Below the pieces are notes generated by a model. The model did no database searches. It had not been told where the DNA came from and saw nothing but the letters and a program-made list of their open reading frames with translations. A stretch of 64,000 bases of DNA from Hormiphora californensis (taxonomy: Eukaryota; Ctenophora; Tentaculata; Cydippida; Pleurobrachiidae): positions 8,664,452-8,728,451 of the forward strand of contig CM035353.1 of NCBI GenBank assembly GCA_020137815.1, written 5' to 3'. Below are positions 20,313 to 34,370 of the stretch, piece by piece. The position numbers were made by a program, and so were the translations under genes. The stretch's first letter is position 1; each line of letters begins with the position of its first letter.

Positions 20313-20992
20313 TTGGTGACATAGACACCGTGCGCGACCAAGATTGAGCTCACACATGACAGGTGTCTGCTCCGCCTCAAATAGGGTCGTTTCTTTCAAG
20401 GGATGTTGCACGCGATCCACTGGACCGATTTGCATCCGGTTTGTCGCAAAAGACTACAAATGATCCTAATATACTGGAAAATACCCGAGAATTTTGTCTG
20501 TCAACAGGAAGTGGGTCAAAATTGACACTGAAGTCAAACCTATAATCTGACTTCCGAGAGTTTCTGCACTACGCCCATGCGATTTAGAAGATATTGGGAG
20601 ATATGTTGATGCAATTAGCATCAGCTATTAATGCCGGGTATTTTCCAGTACTCACAAGAGTTCAACCTATCTTCTGATACCCTCAGATTCATTCTACACC
20701 GTCTGGGAGTGGTGCAAAAAGGCTCGGAAGCCAGATTATAGATTTGACTTCAGTGTCAATTTTGACACACTTCCTGTTGACAGACAAACTTCTCGGGTAT
20801 TTTCCAGTAAACTAGGACCAATTTGTAGTTTTTTGCGACAAACCAGATGCAAATCGGTCCAGTGGATCACGTGCAATTTGGCTTGAAAGACACGACTCTT
20901 TTTTAGGGGGCGGAGCAGACACCTATGTGCGAGCTCGATCTCGGTCGCTGTGCGACCTCGATCTCGCACGCACTAGGTGTCAATGTCACCAA
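20313..20992. mobile_element. 680-bp fold-back element nested in the 3.6-kb element
   Basis: The ends TTGGTGACATAGACACC and GGTGTCAATGTCACCAA are inverted. GGTCGGTAG (9 bp) is duplicated at 20304-20312 and 20993-21001. The arms share GGGTATTTTCCAGTA/TACTGGAAAATACCC and CATCCGGTTTGTCGCAAAA in opposite orientation. Confidence 0.8.
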
Positions 20993-21323
20993 GGTCGGTA
21001 GACTGTGTTCCGTATCGCATCAAATGAAATTAGGACTGTTTGACTGTTCACTGATTAGTTTATGCACGTAGACTTTAAGAGTTCCATCCTGAGTTGAAAC
21101 CTGTTTAAGAAAAAAAAAACAATTCGTTTGCCATCTAATTTGTGTCTAACCTCGAATTGTAATGATTTGATACAAGATACGGGACTTGGTTCAGTGACCT
21201 AATCTGTGTCTAAACTCGAATTTCAATGAGTTGATACGAGATACGGGACGCTGTTCAGCGACCCAATCGGTGACTAAGATCGAATTGAAATGAGTTGATA
21301 CGAGATACGGGACAGGACGTGTT

Positions 21324-23071
21324 GGGGGGGTTCCAACCTATTTTTTTGTATTTTTTTGTACTTTTTTGTACGGACCATACATAAAAGTATCCGTAATTCC
21401 TGTTTTTTTCCGTACAAACAAAATACAAAAAAATACAAAAAAATGATGAAGGATGTGGGTGCCTGATAAAAGTATAAATAATACATAGCTGGGTTCCGTT
21501 TATGTTCATGTACCACCTATATGAACGTTTTTAGTTCCATTGTCATCCATTTTCCAGCTAAAAGTACTAAAAAAGTATGTAAAAGTACACGTTTTTGAAA
21601 TTCGAAAAAGCAAAATCATTGATTCAGATTACGATTACCAGAAAATTTTCTCAGTTGGAGATCACTTTCTCGGTACTAATTTCGATTCGGGATAATTTTC
21701 TCGGTAAGAAATTGCGATTCGGGGAAATTTCTCGCTTAGAAAATACGATTCGAGAAAATTTTCTCGGTAAGAAATTGCGATTCGAGGAAATTTCTCGCTT
21801 AGAAAATACGATTTGAGAAAATATTCTCGGTAAGAAATTGCGATTCGGCTAAATTTCTCGCTTAGAAAATACGATTCGAGAAAATTTTCTCGGTAAGAAA
21901 TTGCGATTCGGGGAAATTTCTCGCTTAGAAAATACGATTAGAGACAATTTTCTCGGCAAGAAATTGCGATTCGTGGAAATTTCTCGCTTAAAAAATACAG
22001 TTCGAGAAAACTTTCTCGGTAAGAAATTGCGATTCGGGAAAATTTCTCTCGCTTAAAAAATACGATTCGAGAAAATTTTCTCGGTAAGAAATTGTGATTC
22101 GGGGAAATTTCTCGCTTAGAAAATACGATCCGAAAAAATTTTCTCGGTAAGAAATTGCGATTCGGGTAAATTTCTCGCTTAGAAAATACGATCCGAAAAA
22201 TTTTTCTCGGTAAGAAAATGCGATTCGGGTAAATTTCTCGCTTAGAAAATACGATTCGAAAAAATTTTCTCGGTAAGAAATTGCGATTCGGGAAAATTTC
22301 TCTCGCTTAGAAAATACGATTCGAGAAAATTTTCTCGGCAAGAAATTGCGATTCGGGGAAATTTCTCGCTTAGAAAATACGATTCGAAAAAATTTTCTCG
22401 GTAAGAAATTGCGATTCGAGTAAATTTCTCGCTTAGAAAATACGATTCGAGAACATTTTCTCGGTAAGAAAATGCGATTCGGGTAAATTTCTCACTTAGA
22501 AAATACGATTCAAGAAAATTTTCTCGGTAAGAAATTGCGATTCGGGAAAGTTTCTCTCGCTTAGAAATCGCGATTCGATAATACTTTCTTGGATAGAAAT
22601 TTCGATTTGGAAAGATTTTCTCTCTTAGAAATTCCGATTTTTCGTACAAACAGTACAAAAAAAGTACAACAAATTATGGAGGTGGGTGCCTAGTAAAAGT
22701 TCATAGACGAGTTCCTTTTGTGCTAATGTACCACCTAGGAACGTTTGTCGTGCATTTATTATCTTTCATTCGAAATTCGAAAAAGTAAACATCATTGATT
22801 CAGATTTCGAAAATTTAAACATGTTTTTATCTTCCAATTATAAGAAAAAGTTGCTAATTTTGTATGAAACCACAGTTTAATAGGAATTTATGACACAATT
22901 ATGATCATAAACTAAAGTTTCAACGATCAGAAAAGCTTTGTTTAATCATTTATACCCCGTTTTATTTTTTTGTATTTTTTTGTATTTTTTGTACTTTTTT
23001 GTATTTTTTTGTTTGAGGAAAAACTTGTTTTTTTCCGTACAAACATACAAAAAATAGGTTGGAACCCCCCC
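21324..23071. mobile_element. 1.75-kb fold-back element with G-run termini (copy D), nested
   Basis: The left end GGGGGGGTTCCAACCTATTT and right end AAATAGGTTGGAACCCCCCC are exact complements. GACGTGTT is duplicated at 21316-21323 and 23072-23079. The core at about 21650-22640 is a 63-bp minisatellite (GAAATTGCGATTCGGGGAAA...AAAATACGATTCGAG...), which creates long repetitive minus-strand frames. An uninterrupted copy of the target unit survives at 23196-23225, within the same host array. Confidence 0.9.
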
Positions 23072-23819
23072 GACGTGTTTCAGGGACCTAATTTGTGTCT
23101 AACCTCGAATTTCAATGAGTTGATACGAGATACGGGACGCTGTTCAGCGACCCAATCGGTGACTAAGATCGAATTGAAATGAGTTGATACGAGATACGGG
23201 ACAGGACGTGTTTCAGGGACCTAATTTGTGTCTAACCTCGAATTTCAATGAGTTGACACGAGATACGAGACGTGGTTCAGCGACCTAATCGGTGACTAAG
23301 ATCGAATTGAAATGAGTTGATACGAGATACGGGACGCGGTTCAGCGACCTAATCAGAACCTTATGTCGAATTGCAATGATTTGATAAACGATACATTACG
23401 GACCTACCTTAAATTCAGACCTACCCTAAATTCAGACCTACCCTAAATTCAGACCTACCCTAAATTCAGACCTACCCTAAATTGACCTACCCTAAATTCT
23501 GTCGAAGTTCTACCGACCTGCCCTCAGGCCAATGCTCTGACAGCTAGCCCTACTAGTTCATGTAATGGTACAACCTTCATGGATAGGAATAAACAAAATC
23601 ACACAATATTTTGATAATATTTGACAATTTTCAAAAGAAGGTTCACACTAGACAATCTTAAAACGATAAAAAGTGGAAGTGACACACAATATTCTTATTG
23701 AAAAAAGGGGCAATAATTTAACAATGTGATAAATAATTTTCTTGATCAGCCCCCAACACACTAAAATACAATGAGGCTACACAGGACAGCTTGGCAAGTC
23801 CTTATCGTGTGAATCCTTA

Positions 23820-27047
<3,228 letters not shown>

Positions 27048-28352
27048 TCACCTCCGTACCCTCCTATTTCCCTGTGGCAGATTAATCCCGGCTGCACCCC
27101 CAGCATTGTTGAACATCATAAACCCAAATAGTACAGCCACCAGGATGGCTCCATTGATACCAAATATAAGGCCAGCAATGAGGCACATTATCAGCATTAC
27201 TGGTTCTATCGTGTAGTTATCTGATAACCTGTGCAGTTGTCGTTATACGAACATTGTACAGCTAACAATCATCCCCCGCGTTAAGGAAAAGACCGGAATT
27301 AGATTGGCCATGTCAAATACGATTGAAGCCATTTTCTCACCCTGGCAATTTACCTGATTCTAGGTATACCAGCAACCTGGAGTCTTCTGTTAAACTCAAA
27401 TAAAGGTTCAGGTAGACCCAGTTCATTCTGTGGACGGTCCTGGAAATGGGGAACATTGTTATACACGGCTGGAAATGCAAATGGGGAACATTATTATACA
27501 CGGCTGGAAATGGGGAACATTGTTATACACAGCTGGAAATGGGGAACATTGTTATACACGGCTGGAAATGGGGAACATTGTTATACACAGCTGGAAATGG
27601 GGAACATTATTATACACGGCTGGAAATGGGGAACATTGTTATACACGGCTGGAAATGGGGAACATTGTTATACACGGCTGGAAATGGTGAACATTATTAT
27701 ACACGGCTGAAAATGGGGAACATTGTTATACACGGCTGGAAATGGGGAACATTGTTATACACGGCTGGAAATGGGGAACATTGTTATACACGGCTGGAAA
27801 TGGGAAACATTGTTATACACAGCTGGAAATGGGGAACATTGTTATACACGGCTTGAAATGGGGAACGTTATTATAGGCTGTGGGGTAAGGGCGAACTATG
27901 AAGACATTATTATTATTACCTCTTCTCTGACGGTATCTCCCATGGCAGTTTGCCTCCTTATTGGAGGGTCAGCATGTTGAGGGGCGGCACCTCTATTTCT
28001 GGTGAGTCTCGGATCATTGTCCGATACTACCTCCCCGTTCAGAATATATACCATCAGTTGTTCATATCTAACAAGGAGTTGTATTTGGTAGCCAATAATA
28101 CAGAATTTGACACTAGTATTAGGTACATCACATGGAAAGGGGAGGGGGGACAGTGTCACTCTACCTCACTGTGACAGTGAGGTAGAGGATAGGGGTGGTC
28201 GCTATGATCCTGCTGTAGCAACGTCGGGTGAATTGGATGAAGAGGGGCACAGTAGAGTGACGAGAAACAAACTGGGATAAACAAATAAAGTAAGTTGACT
28301 TAGATATATCCAGATATCGCGGAACTGATCTCCGTTTTGGCGTTTCAGCCAC
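27048..28352 (-). CDS. unidentified protein with C-terminal membrane segment
   Basis: Three exons are supported by phase and splice sites: about 28112-27920, 27439-27354 and 27228-27048 (TGA at 27050-27048). They encode ..YEQLMVYILNGEVVSDNDPR.., an Arg/Pro-rich stretch (RNRGAAPQHADPPIRRQ), then ..NELGLPEPLFEFNRRLQVAG.. and a long hydrophobic run starting VMLIMCLIAGLIFG and ending before FMMFNNAGG. A short basic tail GNRRVRR follows. This layout suggests a protein with one or two membrane segments close to its C-terminus. I do not recognise the family. A possible first exon with ATG at 28352 (MAETPKRRSVPRYLDIS) needs a weak GTCAAC donor, so the 5' end is uncertain. A 29-bp minisatellite lies in the intron between the first two supported exons. 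Confidence 0.6.
27440..27875. repeat. 29-bp minisatellite (about 15 units) abutting a 3' splice site
   Basis: The unit GGCTGGAAATGGGGAACATT plus GTTATACAC is repeated with small variants. On the minus strand each unit contains TTCCCCATTTCCAG. The same string forms the real acceptor at exon 27439-27354. Confidence 0.9.
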
Positions 28353-28893
28353 TTTCCTTTCAGTTTAGGCGACGGTTGTTTGCAAAAAAACGGTTTCAGC
28401 TTACAAGCAATCAGAGCCCCAACCCAAACCCCAGCCCTAACCCTAACCCAAAAAAAACCGTATTAATTTTAATATTAAAATCTGTTTACAATAAATTGAC
28501 ACTGTAAATATTGCCCTCCTATTTCAAGTTTCAAGTATTTGCAAGGAAAATGGAACTCTCTAGGTCTCTTTCACACTCTCTCAGCTGAGCTTGAGAGTTA
28601 GTTAAAAGTTTACTCCGTGGAGTACGATTCGTACACAATATGTTGGTCAGTTATACATTTACAATTGATTAAAATTTAAACCCATCACACAAGCAGTTCA
28701 TCTCCAAATAAAGATTGTTCTAACTTCTATCACAGCTCTAACTAGCTTTCTAAAGTTCGATTTTACCTGCTTGTCTTTGGAGAAATTTAGTGGAAGATGG
28801 AAGTTCATTTCAGAGGAAGATATTTTTTGGAAAAGAGGTTTAAAATTATACTGATAACAATCAAATTATATATAAGCACACTGTGGTAATAAA
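28353..28893. other. AT-rich intergenic stretch
   Basis: Contains a short telomere-like run (CCCTAACCCTAACCC) near 28430-28447. No gene is supported. Confidence 0.5.
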
Positions 28894-29750
28894 TTAAACA
28901 TAAAATAAATTAATATCTATACTACTTGAAAAGTATGGCGTAATTGTCTTCCCTCGGTAACCCCGGAGGCTGACGATGAGAGTTTTGAGGAGACAGAAAG
29001 ATAATCTCTGCCGGATGTAGCGTACCGCATCAGGGATGGATTGTTTGGTTTTCCTGGAAAGGAGAACTGCCAGTCTGCGGTAAAACCTTTCTGCTTCACG
29101 TCCCATAGTTCCGGTGGCGGAGAAGACGATGGGTGTGAAGGAGGCTTTCTCTACTTCCAGGATTCGTTCATTGTACAACCTCTTTTTCTCTTTCTCGTGA
29201 GAGGCCAAAGCAGATTTCAATGACTTTTTGATGTTAGAGTCTGCACGTGAGTTAAAAACTCTGATGTCAAGGAAAGTTTTGTCCATGTCGACCCATACCT
29301 TCCTAGCAGACACGTCAAGCCTGGCTTGATCTTCGGTGTTGCCACTCTTGTATTTGAATTTCTCTCCAGTGACGGGAAGGAGATGTGGTTCAATAGTAAC
29401 ATCTGTGCATCCAGCCTCGGAGAGAAGATTCGCAGTCAGATCCCGTATCTGATTGTGGACATAGCCACCAAGAGGACACGACAGACAGTGTTCCATACTG
29501 TTAGGCTTTCCACACATGCAGGTATGGGATATACCTTCAATGGGGAAATCATACCGTAAGTACATTGCGTCGTGGAATTCCCCTTTGTTGAGAAGGAAGC
29601 CATGTTCAGCGAGAGGGAGGGTTGTTACCCAGGTGGAGGCTCCGCGTTGGCACAGCTCCTCATGGAGGCGTTGTTGTCGGGGGTCTAGCTCCGCTGATGC
29701 AGTTTCAAGGAAGATATCACCCTTAGTTCCTCACGGAGCCCTACCACATC
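28894..29750 (-). pseudogene. C-terminal fragment of a retroelement reverse-transcriptase polyprotein
   Basis: The open frame runs from about 29750 to TAA at 28896-28894. It starts AELDPRQQRLHEELCQRGAS, then TWVTTLPLAEHGF, MYLRYDFP, a zinc-like cluster CMCGKPNSMEHCLSCPLGG, then HNQIRDLTANLL. Next come ARLDVSARKVW and FLDIRVFNSRAD, the acidic pair of a restriction-like nuclease fold. It ends EAERFYRRLAVLLSRK and a hydrophobic LLKTLIVSLRGYRG. From memory of the family, this arrangement is the C-terminus of a reverse-transcriptase protein multicopy in cnidarian and sponge genomes. No palm domain is present. Upstream sequence to about 30030 may be a decayed continuation. Confidence 0.75.
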
Positions 29751-30949
29751 TTTTATCGCAGAACATTCAAACAATTTGTGGAATGTTGAATCTGGGAGTT
29801 GGCCACATTCAAGACAATTAGGAACTGTAAGTCATAAGTGATCACTCGTATTTCAGGTAACTGAAGCTGAAGTCTTGAAAACGTAAGGATCTGCCGTCTA
29901 CAAAGTCTAAGACCTGAGATGAGTTCTGTCGGGACATGTCTCTTGGAACTATGGGGACATGCAAAATGGCCTCTGAGTTGATAAGGCAGCGAGCTCTTCT
30001 TGAGAGCGAATAGGAAGTATGCTGAAAGGGTCATCTAGAGTCAAATGGTTAATTTAACAGATGACCGGTCCCATAAATTACATGTGTAATGTCTCTCATC
30101 AGGGAGTTGAGCTATGACCGTGGGAAATTTCACAAAACCCAACACTGCCGGTTGCCTTGGCAAACGCTGCTGGCCCCCAGAGTCATCAAATTCATGTCAA
30201 ATGCTACCAATTCCCAACATTTGGTGATTGTAGGACCTCCGGAACATGGTTTGGCAAACGCTGCTGGTATAAGGCAGCGCTTTGGCCTACGCTGCAGTCC
30301 CCAATAAATAAATTAATTAATTCATGGTCTTGATAATTCTTCTTATCCTCTTCTTTATTTACTTCACGTAACAAGCTCAGTGCAGGCTAGATTGGCAATG
30401 GCGATCTTCCTCCGATTTCCTCTCAAGGCTATGAGGCATGTCCTCAGTAGTGAGAACCGTAACCTCGTTCTGAGGTGAGCCATGACTTCAGCGTATGGTT
30501 CTCCTGTTATTGTTGAGTCCCCAATATACTCCATTTTTTTTCAACTGTTCACCCCCCAAAGTCGTGCACGGAATTGTTTTGCGCGTCTATCACATGTTAA
30601 CGTGTAGCGCACGCAGCGTAAATTAAAATATTGCACGCACACGAGTTGGAGGGTGAACAGTTGAATAAAAATGGACTTTAGTGAACCATAATAAAGTTCA
30701 AGAGCCTATCTTAAGGCCGGAAACCTTTGACTTTGTTGTGGATAAATTACAAAATTGTATCAGTGACAAAGGGAAGTAATTTTGATATCTCCTTCTGGTG
30801 ATCAACACACACACACACGCCCTCTGTACAACAGTTTAATGGGGAATCTCACACATACACGGGCAGAACTCGGTTTTTCGATTTTCTTCCCTATTTAATT
30901 CTTGCTCTGAACTCATTATTCAGAGTGTATCAGTGACATCAAGCAATGG
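29751..30949. other. repeat-rich interval
   Basis: At 30155-30300 the phrase TTGGCAAACGCTGCTGG occurs twice, followed by an AT-rich tail (AATAAATAAATTAATTAATT); related to sequences at 1.3 and 19.5 kb. A hairpin element lies at 30530-30675. No gene is supported before the LINE fragment at 30950. Confidence 0.5.
30530..30675. repeat. 146-bp hairpin MITE
   Basis: The ends TCCATTTTTTTTCAACTGTT and AACAGTTGAATAAAAATGGA pair with one or two mismatches; CACCCCCC/GGGTG extend the stem. Confidence 0.65.
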
Positions 30950-31723
30950 ATGAAGCAAAACTACCTCAAGCTAAATGCCAGTAAAACGGAAATTCTGATA
31001 CTCGACCACAAAGCCGACCGCACTCCTGGGCCAACTGGATTAGTGATTGAAAAAGACGAAAGTCCAATTGTACAGTCTACGGAAATCGAATCAACGACAA
31101 GTGCCCGTAATCTCGGTATTTGGCTCGATCCCACCCTCTCAATGGCAAGCCATATCTCGAAAATTGTCCAAGCATGTAATATGCAACTTCTGAATCTGTG
31201 GAGGATAGCTAGAAAACTTCCCAGGCAACTGAAAATCAAGCTAGTGCATTCGTTAATACACTCTCGCCTAGACTATGGAAATGCCCTACTCTATGGTGCC
31301 ACAGAATCTGATTTAAACCGCCTCCAAAAGGTCCAAAACAGTGCTGTACGGTTCGTCTATGGAACAAGAAAGAGGAGAGGAGTGACCCAGATGCGGAAAG
31401 ACCTACAATTCCTTCCGATCAAAAGCAGAATCATCTTCAAAATCTGCTTACTAACATACAAATCCATCAATGGAATGGCTCCCCCCTACATCTCCAACCT
31501 CATCCCCCTCCGGAAGCCAAAGGTCAAGGTAGTCAGGGCAGACGAGGATAGCACACTCCTCCACAAACCATACACACACAAGTACACATCCACTAGTAGA
31601 GCCTTTAGTATTAGTGCACCTAAATTGTGGAATGAGTTGCCGAAAACCCTGCGAGAAAGTGAATCTGTCGATGTGTTTAAACAGCAACTTAAAACTTACC
31701 TCTTTAAGAAAGCTTATTGCTAA
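30950..31723 (+). pseudogene. 5'-truncated LINE ORF2 C-terminal fragment
   Basis: The 257-residue open frame begins after the RT active site: LKLNASKTEILIL, then RNLGIWLDPTLSMASHISK, SLIHSRLDYGNALLYGA, LQKVQNSAVRFVYG, IFKICLLTYKSINGMAPPYI and the end motif LWNELPKTLRES. The order is that of CR1/L2-type thumb and C-terminal regions. It belongs to a different lineage from the intact LINE at 53-57 kb, and resembles the piece at 37.1-37.9 kb. The frame is clean, so the insertion may be fairly young, but endonuclease and palm are missing. Confidence 0.88.
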
Positions 31724-33258
31724 GTGTCTCTCATTATCGGTGATATTCTACACAGTGATCACTACCAGGGTCAGTGAACATCTGAATTTTAATTATTAAC
31801 TGTTTTTTACTATCACTAATATTTTTATCACTCTTGTACACTGTTATCCATGTAAACTGTTCTCCCTGTAAACTGTTTACTACTGTATACTGTTTCTATG
31901 CATGACTCATGTATTGATTCTGTATACTGTTTCTGTAACAATGTGCACGTATTTTTTTAATTATATATACAGATTATATATAGTCGAATTTTTTAATCAA
32001 GGGACAGGGGCCGCGCATTTACAAAAGTCTTTTTGCGCGTGCTAAACGTTTTCGCTCATATCTTCTGTTCCTGATAAGATAAAGACTCGATCTTGGTTGC
32101 GTTGAAAAGGTCTTAAAATTATCTTTCCAACGCTTCCGGGTTCAAGTCTTAAGATTGCCAGGAACTTGATCTCGATTATCACGCGCAAATACAAAGCCGC
32201 GCGACCCCTCTGAACGCGCGGCCCCCTGTCCCTTGATTAAAAAATTCGACTTTATTTTATATGATACATTAAATTGTACTTACCTCAGTTCTATACCAAC
32301 ACCCACATCTCCACTACCCATACATGTCCATCACTCACCAACACATTCATTTACTCACCTATTATACTTAATAATAGTCTATAACAATTAACTTATCTCT
32401 CTCTTAACATGAATAGCATTATATTATGTCTTTATTACTAATTCAATTAATAAATATGATTGCACTCTTTTTAATCAAATTCTATCAATCAAATTAATTT
32501 ATTTACTTAATTTATAAATAATCATCATAGCATATTCTCTTACTAATACATAGTATGTTGATGTTATCTTGACTGAGCGTTAAAAATATGTTATTGGCTC
32601 TCCTTTACCACTGGCCCTTTCTTGGACCGCTTTAGAAAGTGGTAAATGGTGTAGCATCGATCTGATTGAATCAGTAGCAAGCCATTTATTTTAAACACTA
32701 TTAAGCGGTATATTAAATGTCATGAATTATTATTATTAATTCCAAGTTTATCTGGTAGGAAATATCCAGGCCTAACCCCAACCCAAAGCCCAACCTTAAC
32801 CCTAACCCTACTTTAGCCCTAACCCTAAAAAACCGTTTGTCAGCACTCACGAAACACCCAGATTTTAACGCTGGCCGTGTCTTCTGGAGGTGCAGTAAAA
32901 CAAAAAAAAGTGCAATGGTGCGCTCTTGGATGTGGTCTCTTCGGGCGCGGTTATAATCTGGGTTCCTTGCAGCCTGTTTACAGGTGTGCGCTACCAAAAG
33001 AGTACACTTAGACCGACTTTTTTCAAACGGCTATAGCCACGCAACCACATGGCCAATTTGAGTAAACTTTTTCCTATATCGGGGGAAGATTATGCTGCCG
33101 TTAAATCGGGGTGCCGCTAAATCGGGGGCCGTTAAATCGGGGTCCGACTGTACTACATTTTTACACTTTATCTAAATTTAAGACGTAAGCACTCATGCCT
33201 TGGGCATCTATTTTAATAGAGTCTGTCGGGTTTTGTATGAAGTATCAATGTATCTTTA
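31724..33258. other. LINE 3' flank, MITE and remnants
   Basis: AT-rich, with a MITE at 31983-32250. A telomere-like run lies at about 32790-32830. At 33075-33150 there are three CGTTAAATCGGGG-type units ending in GGTCCGACTG-TA, which match one end of the mariner-type MITE at 51623. No gene is supported. Confidence 0.5.
31983..32250. repeat. 268-bp inverted-repeat MITE
   Basis: The ends GTCGAATTTTTTAATCAAGG and CCTTGATTAAAAAATTCGAC are exact complements. The stem continues through GACAGGGG..GCCGCGC with small gaps. Confidence 0.8.
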
Positions 33259-34370
33259 TACCGCGCGGCCCAAAAAAAACTAAGGGTACGTTGGCCTTCT
33301 TTTCTCCCAGAAGTTTTATTTCGATCACTCTGATATTTTGTCACAATATGTGTATGGTTACTCATTCGAGGAATCCGGAGTTTCAAAACATAAAAGTGTG
33401 AAGTTCATGAATGAACCCAATTTCTCGTTTTTCGGGTTTTTCCAAGTTTTCTTATGGTTAAATTCGATTTTATTCTTAAAAATAGCAACCATGCATTAGA
33501 GTAAACAATAATAAATGGCAATCCGAGTTTTTATTAAAAATGAAACAAGTTTAGTTGGTGAAATAAATGATTAAAAAACGGTCATTTTTACCAAACATCG
33601 ATTTTAATCGATTTTGACAAGAAATTGGTAAATTCAGGCGCTAAAAATTCGTACGGCCATTACACTTGATCGATATTGATGTTAGCTAGAATTTCGGCTC
33701 TCTATCTAAAAATTCATTTTTTCGACTGGAATGAATCCTAAATGAACTTGAAAACAAAAAAGGTATTCCAAACCGGAATTTCACAGTCGCCTTCGGGTAA
33801 CGATTTCCTTTCAAACGCGACTAATTTTAGCTCAATTGGACCACCACAAGAGACACAGTGGCCACTTTTCCGACACTAGGTCTGGCCAAGTGACCCCTAT
33901 TGGACCGCTAGCGTCATTACTAAGTGCCAATAAGCAGGTTTAACGGTCGCGTATCACGTATCACATCTGCTAATTAGGACGGTATACCGATACAGCGTCC
34001 GTTAGAATGTAAGTTCTCTTGCTAACACGTCATAATTTGATGGGGATCACATGACCCAACCTAGGCTAGGTAAACTGGTCACTGTGATTCTTGGGGTGAT
34101 CCAATTAAGCTCAAACTGGTCGCGTTCGAAAGAAAATCGATAGCCAAACAAATTTGTAAAACTTTGGTACCAAAATATGGTCCCGTTTTGGCGTTCATTA
34201 AATGTTCATTCGGGCGAAAAAAATGAATTTTCATCCAGAGGGCTGAAACTCCGGATTCCTCGAATGAGTAACCATACAAATATTGTGACAAAATATCAGA
34301 GTGATTGAAATTAAATTTCTAGGAGAAAAGAAGGCCAACGTACCCTTAGTTTTTTTTGGGCCGCGCGGTA
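33259..34370. repeat. 1.1-kb fold-back element
   Basis: The left end TACCGCGCGGCCCAAAAAAA and right end TTTTTTTGGGCCGCGCGGTA are inverted. The arms continue with ACTAAGGGTACGTTGGCCTT and its complement, and with TGGTTACTCATTCGAGGAAT and its complement. No gene or clear target duplication was found. Confidence 0.8.

Larger units (their letters stand above)
19952..23522. mobile_element. 3.6-kb composite fold-back element (host of two nested elements)
   Basis: The left end GGCAGGTCGGTAGAACTTCG and right end CGAAGTTCTACCGACCTGCC are exact complements. CTCAGGCC is duplicated at 19944-19951 and 23523-23530. The subterminal arrays are mirror images: GGTCTGAATTTAGGGTA units on the left (19979-20095) and TACCCTAAATTCAGACC units on the right (23398-23505). 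Inside each arm a longer unit (GAGTTGATACGAGATACGGGAC...) is repeated. No transposase-like frame is present. Two further elements are inserted inside. Confidence 0.85.

Noticed and set aside
21595-22658. Repetitive minus-strand frames (SYRENFFESYFLSEKF-type)
   Set aside because: They arise from the 63-bp minisatellite inside the G-run element, again a multiple of three.
27430-27980. Several overlapping open frames repeating GNIVIHGWKW-type peptides
   Set aside because: They arise from the 29-bp minisatellite and fall in an intron of the minus-strand gene.
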